Assembly (NCBI GenBank): GCA_006176705.1
Contig: QRFJ01005868.1
Location: 336,501-400,500, forward strand
Reading direction: 5' to 3'
DNA from: Cocos nucifera
Lineage: Eukaryota > Streptophyta > Magnoliopsida > Arecales > Arecaceae
DNA length: 64,000 nt
Part shown: one piece after another, positions 34,926-46,086 of the stretch
Numbering within the stretch: the stretch's first letter is position 1
Layout: the number at the start of each line of letters is the position of its first letter
Position numbers and translations under genes: made by a program
The notes under the pieces: generated by a model
Database searches by the model: none
Told to the model about the DNA's origin: nothing
The model's input: only the letters and a program-made list of their open reading frames with translations

Positions 34926-35204
34926 TAGTATAGATGGATCATATTTTAACCATATCTAATATATACTTGGAGAACAAACGAGATAACTATGATAGAATTT
35001 TTCATAATAGAATAAAGATCACCATGGTAATAATAAATAATTAATGCATTTCTGAACTATCCAAATCGAGACATTTAAGAGCTATTCATAAAGTCCGTTT
35101 TGGAGGTCCTGGGATCGACTTTTGAATGGGAGTCTAAGGTTACATCAATGTATGCATTAAATCACTACCATGCATCTTTTTATAAAAATAGAGAGATGTA
35201 CCTA

Positions 35205-35565
35205 GATTCTGATCTAGATCTTGATTCAAATTTTGACCCAAATCTCAAACCGAATTCCAACCTCGATCTGATCCAAATCATGACCTGGATTCTGGACCGA
35301 ATTTCAGACCAGATCCCAGATCGGATTTTGACCCAAATTTTGATCTGAATCCTGGATTGGATTCCGACCTTGATCCAACCCAGATCCTGGAGCAGATCCC
35401 AGACCAAATTTTGGATCAAATTCTGACTAGAATCCTGACCCAGATCCCGACCTCAATCCGACTCAGATCCCAAATTGGATCCCAACTCGAATCCCAGACC
35501 GGATCCCAACCTCGATCTGACTCAAATCCGAGATCGGATCCCGATCCAAATTCTAGATCGGACAG
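35205..35565. repeat. minisatellite of about 24-33-bp units in CACTA-2
   Basis: Units around GATCCCAGACCGGATCCCGACC and ATTCTGGACCGAATTT repeat about a dozen times. A frame through it would read Asp/Ile/Leu/Gln-rich repeats, but no gene is recognised. It lies inside CACTA-2, right of CACTA-3. Confidence 0.7.
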
Positions 35566-35884
35566 TTCATATGCATTAAAAATTTACTAAAGAATTTAGC
35601 TAACCCTAATTAAAATATTAAATCATAATCATAATAAAATATAGAGGCTAAACAAGCAAAAATATTAAATTATAACAAGCAAAAGCATTAAATTATTTTT
35701 TAAAAATAATATCTTATCATTATTTTAAAAATCTAACTATTTTTATTATCAAAAATAATTTATTTTTAAATATTTTTAAATATTTTATTTGATTTTATTT
35801 ATCATTACTATTTTTTAATAATTATTATTATTTTGACTACTATTATTTTTATTAATAATTTATTTATTTTTAAAAATAAATTCT

Positions 35885-36645
35885 TTTAATTTTTTTCTTT
35901 CTTCTCCTGCATACCGTAACTCCTCCTGGTCCCCTCACTGCACTTCGGCCGTCACCACCACCTCCCACCCCCCATGGCCCTTATCCGACCTGTCACCACT
36001 GCCCCCTACCCCCTGCAGTGCCCTCTTGCTCCACCTTGCTCATGTAGGGTGTCAGGCTCGCTCTGCTTGCACCCCCACCCCCTACGACACCCCTCCACCC
36101 CACCCTGTGGGTTCACACTTGTCACCACCGCCCCACCCCTGCCAAATAATCCTCTTCCTCTCCTTCCTCCCTACCTGGGCACCCACCCCCTATCACCCCC
36201 TATGCACCTCCGCCCGTCACCACCACCCGCACGCAGTAGAAAAAAAATCCATTGTATATAGGAAGCCTTATCTTTAGCTCACGATAGTGGTAGTGGCAAT
36301 GGCGGAAGGGGTGATGCCGATAGTGACGATGGCAATGGGAGATAGAGGGATAGAGGGAGCCGAGAGAAAGCACGCTTGCCGACTGGTGGAAGCTCGGGAG
36401 GGATAGAGGGAGCCAAGAGGAAGCACGCTCGTCGACTGGTTGAAGCTCGAGAGGGATAGAGGGAGGGAGATGCACTCATCAGTCAATAAAAGCTCGAGAG
36501 GGATAGAGGGAGGGAGACGTGCTTGCCAGCCAGCCAGTGGAAGCTCGGAAGGAGGGGGAGAGAGAGGAGAGGATTTCGAAGGTTTCATGGGAGAGAGAGG
36601 AAAGGATTTCGAGCATTTCGCAAGAACGAAAGGATGTTGAGGTGA
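35885..36645. repeat. GC-rich region with tandem repeats in CACTA-2
   Basis: A C-rich part (35,905-36,235) is followed by a purine-rich part (36,330-36,610), where a unit of about 50 bases with GAGAGGGATAGAGGGAG...GAAGC(T/A) occurs four times. It resembles the GC-rich blocks of CACTA-1 and CACTA-3 in kind, not in sequence. Confidence 0.65.
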
Positions 36646-37107
36646 TCGTTATTAAATGAACTTTTAGCGACAAAAAATTTTAGTCGCTAAAAATATTATT
36701 AGTAATAAAAAATTAATTTTTGTTGCTAATAATGTTTGCCAATTTTTTTCTACTAAAATATTTTTCCTCTAAAAAATTAAATCAAAAAATAATTTACAAT
36801 GAAATACTGAATTTCTATCACTAATAATTATTATTAGTAATGAAAATAATATTTACGTCACTAATAAATCCAGACAAAAAAAAATTTTCATCTAAAAATT
36901 TTTCCACCTAAAAAAAATTAACCAAAAATATTTATTAACCAAAAATATTTTTTCATAACTAATTATTCCCACCAAAAAAAATTTTCCTTTAAAAAATATT
37001 TCATAAATTTAAAAAATAATTCATGATTTTATGATCATTTTTTTGGTTGTAAATTTTTTATATTTTGCAACCAAAAAATTGATTGCAAATATATTTTATA
37101 ATTAAAT

Positions 37108-38078
37108 ATTTTTTTTAAATATTATATAATTTTAGAATTTAAAGTTCGTCTTCACTATTTATTATTTAAATAATTATCATGACAATATCATCATAAAAGA
37201 TCATTCCGATTCAGTAGCCTAACTATGTCGATCAATAAAATTTAATTTCGATGATCACTAACGATCACATGATGATCTGATAGATAAATACCATCGATAG
37301 ATTCAAAAACTTATAATGATAATCTCGATGATATTTATAGCATACTATCAAATTTTATTTTAATCAAACATCATTATCATGATCATTTTTTTATGGAATG
37401 ATTTGGACTGTTAAATAAAAAATGAATGATCAAAAGGCCAAGCAGCATCTAATTATAAGATAATTTTTTAAATAAATAATTTTTACTACTATTTTAATCA
37501 TCTGTATAGTGGTGATCGTAAAATTCAAACCACGCATATATGATCCATTCAAAACTATGTCTCTTGATACACATTCTTAAAGTTCTTAAGCAATTATACT
37601 TATACTTTTATGAGATTTACTTAACATAGATGGTTCATATATACAGGATTTGGATTTTATGATCACTACCATATAAATAATTAAAATAATGATAAAAATT
37701 ATTTATCTAAAAAATTATTTTATAATTGAATGTCGTTTGGCTTTTTAATCATTTATTTTTATTTAACGGTTCAAATCATTTCATGATAAATTGATCATGA
37801 TAATGATATTCAATTAAAATAAAATTTTGATAGTATGCTATAAATATCATTAAGATTATCGTTATAAGTTTTTGGATCCATCAGTGATATCTATCAATCA
37901 GATCATCATGCGGTCATTCGTGAGTGTCTAAATTAAATTTTATTGATGGACATAACTAGAGCTATCAGATCGAGATAGTCTTTTATAATGATACTCTAAT
38001 GATAATTATCAAAATAATAAATGATGAAGATAGACTTTAAATTTTAAAATTATATCATATTAAGAGAAAAATAAAAAA
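37108..38078. repeat. palindromic (foldback) element, copy 2
   Basis: This aligns along its length with copy 1 (29891-30866): TAATTATCAT, GATGATCAC(T/G)AACGAT, GATAGAT, ATAATGATAATCTCGATGAT. It has the same inverted structure, centre near 37,590, and almost the same length (about 971 against 976). The inverted repeat extends further out here, to about 37,030 and 38,160, through AACCAAAAAATTGAT-type motifs that copy 1 does not have. Confidence 0.8.
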
Positions 38079-38239
38079 TATATATTTGATTATAAAATAT
38101 ATTTACGATCAATTTTTTGGTTGTAAAATATAAAAAAATTATAATAAAAAAATTGATCATAAAATACTTGAATAATTTTTTAAATTAATAAAATATTTTT
38201 ATTCTAAATAATGTGCTATTTATTTTTAAATTTTTTTTT

Positions 38240-39720
38240 GAATTTCTATTTTTATCGATTATTTATAATGAAAAAACTTCCATCATAAATATTAAATTAT
38301 TTACAACATAATATTTTCATCATAAAAAATCTAACCTTTATTTATTTTTAAGATTTTTAATTTTTTATTGACTATTTATGTTGAAAATAATTTATTATAA
38401 ATAATTTATTATTTATGATGGATATCTTTTTTTCATCATAAATACTTAATTATTTATGATAAAAATTTTTCCATCATAAATAATTAAATATTTATTTTTT
38501 ATTAAATTCTTATTTTTTCTTTATTATTTATGATGAAAATTTTTCATCATAAATAATTAAGTATTTATGATGAAAAAAAGATTTCCATCATAAATATTAA
38601 ATTATTTATGATAAAATATTTTCATCTTAAAAAATCTAACCTTTATTTATTTTTAAAATTTTTGATTTTTCATCAATTTTTATAATTAAAATAATTTATC
38701 ATAAATAATTTATTATTTATGATGAAAATATTTTTTCATCATAAATACTTAATTATTTATGATGGAAGATTTTCCATCATAAATAATTTGGCATTTATTT
38801 TTTTAAAAAAAATTATTTTTTTATTGATTATTTATGATGGAAAAACTTTCATCGTAAATAATTAAGTATTTGCAATGAAAAAAAAATTTTCATCATAAAA
38901 ACTAAATTATTTGTGAAGCAATAGTTTCATCATAAAACATCTGACCTTTATTTATTTTTAAAATTTTTGAATTTTTGCTGACTATTTACTATAAAAATAA
39001 TTCTTCATAAATAATTTATTATTTATGATAGAAGTTTTTTTTATCATAAATAATTTAGCATTTATTTTTTTAAAATTTTTATTTTCTTATTGATTATTTA
39101 TAATGAAAAAAATTCCATCATAAATAATTAAGTATTTATGATGGAAAAATGATTTCCATCATAAATATTAATTTATTTATGATGCAAAATTTTTATCACA
39201 AAAAGTTTGATCTTTTTTATTTTTAAAATTTTTAATTTTTTACCACCTATTTACTATGAAAATATTTCATCACAAATAATTTAGTATTTACGATGGAAAT
39301 ATTTTTCCATCCTAAATACTTAATTATTTAAAATGGAATTATTTCATTGCAAATAATTTGATTTCTTTTAAATTCTATTTTTTCATCAATTATTTGCAAT
39401 GAATTTTTTTTTATGGAAAATAATAGGTATTTATGACGTAAATATTATTTACATTGCAAAAACTATGTTATTTATGATAAAATATTTTCATCATAAATAA
39501 TTTGAAATATATTTATTTTTAAAATTTATTATTTTTTTATTATTATTTATGATAAAAAATATTTTCATCATAAATATTCACTTATTTATGATGATAAATT
39601 TATTTCATCATAAATAGTTGAGTATTTATGATGAAAAAAAATTTTTATGGCAAATACATTTATTTGCAATGAAAATATTTTTATTGTAAATAATTTCATT
39701 GCAAAAATCTTATTTTCTTG
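38240..39720. repeat. right subterminal repeats of CACTA-2
   Basis: About 1.5 kb of repeated TTTATGATG(A/G)AA...TT(T/C)CATCATAAAT hairpin units, most 40-60 bases apart. There are several larger near-repeats, for example ACCTTTATTTATTTTTAA at about 38,335, 38,640 and 38,945, a higher-order period close to 305 bases. Confidence 0.8.
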
Positions 39721-39725
39721 TAGTG

Positions 39726-40790
39726 AAGTATTTGGGAGTGGAATAGTTAATAGTTTATTTTAGGATAAACGTTAACACTCCAAAATGTATAGCATATACC
39801 CGCTATTAGAAAAAAATTATTAAATGGTTTCTTAATTATTCAGTTAGATTTTAAAGTTGTCTTAGAGTCTGATAAAATTATAATTTCTAAAGAAGATGTA
39901 TATATTGGAAAGGGCTTTATGCTAGAAGGATTGTTCAAGTTAAATATAACTTTTTTAAAAATAATAAAAAATTAATTAATTCTTCTACATCTCTTGTGTT
40001 AAATTATGAATCATATCAAATATGGCATGAAAGATTTGGACATATCAATCTTAGATCAATCAATAAAATATCTATTTTTAATCTGATTCCAAAATTCAAC
40101 TTTGATCAAAATTTAAAATGTAAAGTTTGTGTTCAAGCTAAATGATCTAAAAAGCCTTTCAAGCCTGTAGCTTTTATAGATACTCAAATCCTTGAACTTA
40201 TTTATAGTGATGCTTGTGATTCCAATATAGGACTAACCCGTAAAGATAGTCATTATTTTATAATTTTTATTAATGACTTCTCCAAGTTTAGCTATATCTA
40301 TTTTTTAAAAACTAAAGATAAAGTTCTTAATAAGTTTTAGGTCTATAAGGCAGAAGCTGAAAATCAACTTGAAAAAAGAATTAAAATCCTAAGATCTGAT
40401 CAAGAAGGTGAATATACTTCAAATAAATTGATCCAATTCTGCAAAGAAAATAAGATAATTCATGAAATTGCTGCTCCTTATTCTCCCTAATCAAATGGTG
40501 TGACTGAGCGAAAGAATCGAATCCTACTAGACATGATCAATGCCATGATTATAAGTTCTAGTATACCTTAGAACTTATGGAAAGAGGTTTTTTTATCAGT
40601 TTGCTATATCCTAAATAGAGTTCCATCTAAAGATAGAGAAAAGATACCCTATGAATTTTGCAAAGGATATCCACCTAAGCTTAATTACTTCCGAGTTTGG
40701 GGGTGGTTGCTAAAGTTGAAATTTTTTAATAAAAAAAAGTTAAGATAGGACTTAAAACTATTGATGATGTTTTTATTGGCTACTCTTTAG
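39726..40790 (+). pseudogene. copia protease end and integrase
   Basis: After the CACTA-2 insertion the reading resumes (KVFGSG), reaching IRKNLLNGFLI. Then come the GAG-pre-integrase zinc motif WHERFGHINLRSI...LKCKVCVQAK (40,025-40,140) and the integrase core with SDACD (first D, 40,215), FINDFSKFSYIYFLK (second D, 40,270), and the E region with PYSP-stop-SNGVTERKNR (40,480-40,520). The DDE residues are still visible. Stops fall at about 40,143, 40,340 and 40,490. Confidence 0.8.
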
Positions 40791-41159
40791 ATAGTAATAC
40801 CTATAGGTTTCTTGTTGTCAATTTTGAAATACATATAATCAAATAATATCATCATTAAATCTAGAGATGCAATATTTTTCAAAAATATCTTTTCTTTTAA
40901 AACTTGAATTTCTAGATAAATCATTGATCAACCATCCTCTTTAGATTTAATTACCACCACCATCATCAATTTCTACTCCTATAGAAATAACTCCTAAACT
41001 TGAGCTTAGGAGAAGGAAGAAAACTAGAGTTGAAAAATATTTTGGTGATGGCTTTTTTACTTTTTTTGATAGAAAATACCACTACTATTTATCAAAAAGC
41101 TATGAACTCTCTTGATGCTCCATTCTGGAAGGAGGTGATTAATAGTGAAACCGAATCCA

Positions 41160-42100
41160 TTATTTAAATAGTACTTAGATTCTCACTAAATTACCTCCTG
41201 AAAATAAACTTTTAAGATGTAAATGGATCTTCAAAAAGAAGATTAGGGCTGATGGTATATTGAAAAATACAAGGCAAAGTTTGTAGCTCAATGTTTTGGG
41301 CAAAATGCTAGTATTGACTTCTTCAATGCCTATTCACCTATAGCTCACATTACTACTATTCGAGCCCTGCTTGCTTAAATAGCTTCCATCCATAAACTTA
41401 TTATTCATCAAATGGATGTTAAGACTATCTTCCTGCATGGAGATCTTGAAGAAGAGATTTACATACAGTAGCTTAAGAATTTTTCTATGCCAGGTCAGGA
41501 GCATAAAATTTATAGATTTGTTCGATCCCTCTATAGATTGAAGCAAGCTCCTAAGCAATTGCATGAAAAGTTTGATCAAGTAATCCTTTCGTATGAATTT
41601 TAAATTAATGAATCAGATAATTATCTTTATTATAAATATATTGATGATCGATTCATTCTTCTTTGCCTCTATATTAATGATATTTTGATTCTTGCTCTTG
41701 ATCTTGACTTAATCAACGATATCAAGAACTTTCTATCACATTATTTTGATATGAAAGATTTAGGTGAAGCTGGTATAATTTTTAGTATGAAGATCATTTG
41801 TACTAGTGATTCAATCTATCTGTCCCAATCTTAATATACTCAAATGATTATTAATAAATTTAGATAGTTTGATTACTCTTCTGTATCTATTTCTTATGAT
41901 CCATATATCCATCTCTTGAAGAACACAGGAAAATCTGTGAATCAAGAGAAGTATGCTCAAATTATTAGTTTTTTAATATATCTATCTAATCGAACTAGAC
42001 TTGATATTATTTATACTATTTCTAGACTCAATAAATATACTAATAATTCTAGTATAATTCATTAGACTACTTTAGGGAGAGTATTCCGATATCTTAAAGA
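41160..42100 (+). pseudogene. copia reverse transcriptase
   Basis: Plus-strand pieces: LPPENKLLRCKWIFKKKIRADG, KFVAQCFGQNASIDFFNAYSPIA, HQMDVKTIFLHGDLEEEIYI, YRFVRSLYRLKQAPKQLHEKF, CLYINDILI (the YVDD site worn to YIND, near 41,670), DMKDLGEAGIIFSMKI. The order is that of Ty1/copia RT. There are stops at about 41,378, 41,470, 41,602 and 41,834. It cannot make enzyme. Confidence 0.85.
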
Positions 42101-42617
42101 TACTATAGACTATTTTCTATGTTTTATAGGTTATCCAGATATACTTAAGGATTATAGTGATTCAAATTAGATTTCTGACACTCTAGACATTAAATCTACT
42201 TCTGGTCATGTTTTTCTTCTTGGAGGGAGTGCTATTTCTTGGCAATCTTCTAAACAAACCATTTTATCTAGAAATACTATGGAAGCTGAACTTATTGCTC
42301 TTGATTCCACCTGTTCTGAAGCTGAATCATTAAAAAAACTTCTATCTGAGATCTTCTTAGTATCTTCTCCTATTCCTTCTATATCTATATATTGCGATTC
42401 AAGAGCTGTAATAGATTTTTATAAAAAGAAACTTATGAATACTAAAATAAACAGACATATTAAACTAAGACATAAGTCTGTAAGAAAAAAAAAGAAACTT
42501 CAAGTTATTTCTTTAAATCATATTGCAACTAATCTTAATCTTATTGAATGCCTTATAAAAGGTTTAAATAGGACTAAGATCTTAGAGTCATCGAGAGGGA
42601 TGGGGCTTAGCCTATAA
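42100..42617 (+). pseudogene. copia RNase H
   Basis: It reads DYSDSN, SGHVFLLGGSAISWQSSKQTILSRNTMEAELIALDSTCSEA, then YCDSRAVIDF and RHIKLRHKSV, the standard copia RNase H with its E, D and H residues. This is the best kept part: open from 42279 to the stop at 42617. An upstream stop lies at 42,170. The 42,618-43,199 stretch after it is untranslated, ending in the polypurine tract. Confidence 0.85.
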
Positions 42618-43199
42618 AGGACCTTTCAGTAGTCGAAACTTAACTTCTATGATAGGAGATCCCTTGAAGGAGATTTAATATGATAATAACAAGTCAATTG
42701 GTTGGTCAGAAAGCACATGTGGATTATTAGATATAGGAGTCATTGACTCCAGCTCATCTCCATGGTGATTAGTACTCCTATGTAGTGATTAAAAAAATTT
42801 TATCACTGAATGAGACCCAAGAGGTATTTCTCGAGATATGATACTACATGCATTCCTGGAGAGGCTCATCTATGTAAGAGTATCCATACTTGGCCTTGGC
42901 TAGAGATAGGTGATCTCTAGAAATCTCATGAAATAATCAAGATACCTATACACAGCCATTAATGCGCAAATCCACGACATGAGCTTCTATGTCTAATAGT
43001 AGAAATTTGAGTTAAAAGAATGCAGTTCAAGATCTGATTCACTCCACTTCCTTCAGATTGATCCTATTAACACTAAGTGAAGTTAAGTTATGAAAGATAC
43101 TTCATTTATTGCATAATATATATACCCAATAGAAAAATATTTTATATTATTAAATTTTAAGTTTTAATTATTTCAAAAATTTTGAGTTTTGAGGAAGAT

Positions 43200-44026
43200 T
43201 GTTGGTGGTTTGGAGAAAAATTGAAAATTCAAAATTTTCTCTAAGCTTTTCCAACCAAACCTTAATCTTTCAAGGTTTTTAGTCTCGCATTGAAAAAAGA
43301 AAATATTGAGAAGGGGTTTATTTTGAAGACCCTTCTCTTGGACCTTGAATATGTATGCATGGCCCAGCTCAGATCATGTGCCGTGCCCACATCTATGGTG
43401 TAGCGGAGCCTACATTTTATCTTTTCATTATTATTTTTTCTCTTTTAAAGTCTCTTACCATTTTTTTAATTTAATACTATATTTTAATATTGTATTTTGT
43501 TCGTTGTTTTCTACCTATTGTTTTCCTATTTGTTAGACTAATTAAAGATTTTCTGCCCATTTAGATCGGTTAATAACATGTTTAATGAGTTTTCTAATGT
43601 TGAACTAGCCCAAATAGCTAGTCCTTGGGCCTATAAATTGGACCCTTGATGGAAGAATTAGGGCATGCAAGGAAACACTTGCTCTCTTTCTCTCTCTCTC
43701 ACCTCTCTTGATTACCTTTCTCCTCTTGTTCCTTCAAGCTTTTCTTCATAATTTTTTTTTATTTTTGCATCTACTGGGTTGAAACTCCGTCATCTTTTTT
43801 CATGGTCATGCCTGCAGAGAGATCTCTGATTGTATCTTGAAGTGGATTTTTCGAGTTCAATATCGTACGAAAATTGGAAATCATCTTAGAATAGTGCACT
43901 GCATGCCTTCAATCTATAAGTTTTAGTTTAACTTGATTTAAATATTCTAATTATTTTTTATTGATTGTATTAATTAAATCATAATTGAACCTCGATGAAA
44001 TCAAATTATTTTGTATATTCCCAATA
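43200..44026 (+). repeat. copia 3' LTR
   Basis: It begins TGTTGGTGGTTTGG after a purine-rich tract (TTTTGAGGAAGAT) and ends TATATTCCCAATA. It includes the TATA-like GCCTATAAATTGGA near 43,630. It matches the split left LTR with many differences, so the copia insertion is old. Confidence 0.88.
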
Positions 44027-44084
44027 GTAGCCCTCCTTGTCACAGCTCGCTCCCATTACTCATGTAGCAATTTGTATTAGGTAT
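44027..44084. other. short spacer between copia and element C
   Basis: 58 bases with no recognisable feature, presumably the original flank shared by the two insertions. Confidence 0.4.
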
Positions 44085-45457
44085 TGTTGGTGCAGAATCT
44101 GATTGATATCGGAGTGAGCTAGAGTTGGAGGAGATGATGCCATCGTAGGTGACTTGCAAAATAAAATCTTGATCAAAGCTGAGAGTAGTGGCTTCGGTAG
44201 GATCCTCCAATGATCAAGTCAGCTCTTTCGATCAATAAAAATGGAGTGCTCAGAAAATTAAGGAGTAGAGCAATAGAAAGAAAAATGAGAGCTTAGAAAA
44301 AATGTATCTAGAGGATCTTTTTTATAGACGAAGTCTGTAACAAATTAATGATGACAGCTGTAACCATCTGGTATTAGGCCATTCAAGCCATGTGGAGTTT
44401 GTTACGGAGGGTAGTATTCATTGTCGTGACGTGCTAGTTTATTGGAATTTCATAGTTGAAGTTTGGATGGAGCAGACGTTAGCAGTGAAGAGCTTCGGAT
44501 TACATCAATTCCAGAGTAGTTCAAACTCCTTTAAGATCGTCTGCTTGTATGTTGATTTGTATTAGGCTGGTAGTCGAATTCATATGGATAACGAGGTCCT
44601 TATGGATGATTGAAAGAAAGTCGATTGAAGAAAACTTGCCTGACGACTGAAAGAAGTTCGTTCATAATAATTTTGCCTGAAGGAGATCGGATGGAGGAAC
44701 TCGACTGGAGGAGATCATCCAGAAGAAGGATGACTGATGAAATTCATCTAGTGAGAGCATAACTGAGAAGATCGTTTGAAAGAAGATCATCCGAAAGGAA
44801 TCCAAAAGAAGATCCACTAGAGAAATTCAGAAGGAATCCGACTGTGGATGGTTCGAAATGAGATCCACTAGAGGGGGTCTAACTGGGGCATCACTGAGGG
44901 AGTTCAGAAGACTGAAGGAGTTCGACCAGAAGGAGACTACCTGGTGATCGGATGGAGATTGATCGACGAGAGTTTGGTTGGCAGCTATAGATGACTATGA
45001 TACTTTTATGACTCAATCATTTTCTTTAAAGCTCTACGACTTTCATGAACACCCAAAGGTTAATAAGGTGGAGACGAGACTCTTTCACTCATATATCCAA
45101 AGCTCTTGGTGCGAGATTGTAGAGGTCCGCTATTCTTTGTAGATTGCAAAAATTCATCCAGGAAGGAGGAGTTCTATCGATCTGGTGTCAATCTAGTGTT
45201 GAACAATTCAGACGAATTCTGGTAAGAAAAGAGTCCAAGCAGTTTCAAGGTCGATCAGGCCAGACTGCATCATGACTAGTCACTTAACTGCTTTGAGAGT
45301 CACCACCATTGTTCAAGCTTGTTCGGACGAGACTCATGAGGCTCTGGAGGTTCTCAAGTTATTGCATGAAGTTGGCCACGGTTGTTGTCACTGGCTGAGG
45401 TCGTCCCAAGACTCAAACCCTCTCCAAACTTCGATAGAAAAGGATCTATCCCTAACA
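44085..45457 (-). repeat. 3' LTR of element C
   Basis: It begins TGTTGGTGCAGAATC and ends GGATCTATCCCTAACA. Read on the minus strand, the sequence just inside is AGAAGTAGGGGACTTG, a good polypurine tract. It matches 58797-60190 along its whole length with many substitutions. Confidence 0.87.
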
Positions 45458-46086
45458 CAAGTCCCCTACTTCTGAGTTCGAAATTTTGAAAGAAGGGAGT
45501 AGAGTAATGCGAGTGCCAAAATCCTTTTCCACATTTTGTATCTTTTGTAGAGAAAGTCTTAGCACTATCTTTGCTGACACCAAAACTTTTTTAGTATGAC
45601 TTGACTTGAAAAGATGAATTTTTGAAACTCCCACTGAAGCGCTGTCCAAAGTATGGTGCAATAAAGATTTTGACCGCTGCCGCTCTGCTGCCATGATGAG
45701 GGAGACATGCATCGACCTGAAGTTGGTTAGTGGAGATCTACAATCATGACCGTTCCGAATTCTTACGGCTATTTAAACTCATCTTCCTCTTTGGGATTTC
45801 ATTTCGTCCTGGTCACCTCTCTTTTCCTCTGGTCTCCTTCTCCCTTTGGCCCTAGAGCACTAGTATTTTCCATCATTTTTTTCGATCCCTGGAGGCTCTC
45901 TCCTTCGATTTTCATCGAGCTTGCCGTCTCTCCATTCTTTTCCATCGATTTAGATCAATTCTTGAATCCTTCTTTTTGATCATTCGTATCTTTTAACATC
46001 TCTACCCATTTGATTTCTTCGAGAGGGTCTTGAATTTTATTTTCATCAAATTTTCAAAGATTTTCTCCACTTTAGTTTGATCCTCA

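Larger units (their letters stand above)
29539..34930 (+). mobile_element. CACTA-3 (En/Spm) transposon nested in CACTA-2
   Basis: Left end CACTACTATAAAAATGG (29539); right end TTTTTTGTAGTAGTA (34930), the complement of the left end with one changed terminal base. The target duplication TAG is at 29536-29538 and 34931-34933. Subterminal repeats of CTATGACAGCGGTTTTTATAACCGCTGCCATAG type lie at 29,550-29,880, 30,890-31,055 and 34,600-34,920. It contains one palindromic element, C-rich and G-rich tandem blocks and a plus-strand transposase-type gene. Length 5.4 kb. Confidence 0.92.
26712..39725 (-). mobile_element. CACTA-2 (En/Spm) transposon inserted in copia protease
   Basis: Ends: CACTATAACAAAAAGG (26712) and TTTTCTTGTAGTG (39725), complement CACTACAAGAAAA. 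The target duplication AAG is at 26709-26711 and 39726-39728, and the flanks rejoin the protease frame exactly (GTCAAAG/TATTTGGG). Subterminal repeats of ATTTATGATGAAAA...TTTTCATCATAAAT type fill 26,720-27,310 and 38,240-39,720. It holds a minus-strand Transposase_24-like remnant, GC-rich repeats, a minisatellite, one palindromic element and all of CACTA-3. The 13.0 kb falls to about 7.6 kb without CACTA-3. Confidence 0.92.
19653..44026 (+). mobile_element. Ty1/copia retrotransposon, host of the nested stack
   Basis: A plus-strand element holds coding pieces in copia order: gag (25.6-26.5 kb), protease, integrase (40.0-40.8 kb), RT (41.2-42.1 kb) and RNase H (42.1-42.6 kb). The 3' LTR (43200-44026) is full, about 827 bases. 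The 5' LTR is cut: it lacks about the first 120 bases and is split by CACTA-1. Protease is split by CACTA-2. Removing CACTA-1 and CACTA-2 (which contains CACTA-3) leaves about 6.5 kb, a normal copia length. The coding pieces contain many stops. Because the 5' end is missing, no target duplication can be scored. Confidence 0.88.

Noticed and set aside
35100..35590. Asp/Ile/Gln-rich ORF as a possible gene
   Set aside because: Minisatellite with both strands open. No non-repeat domain.
26720..39720. CRISPR-like regular short repeats
   Set aside because: The repeats are palindromic CACTA subterminal motifs with irregular spacing in a plant nuclear setting. No unique spacers and no cas genes.
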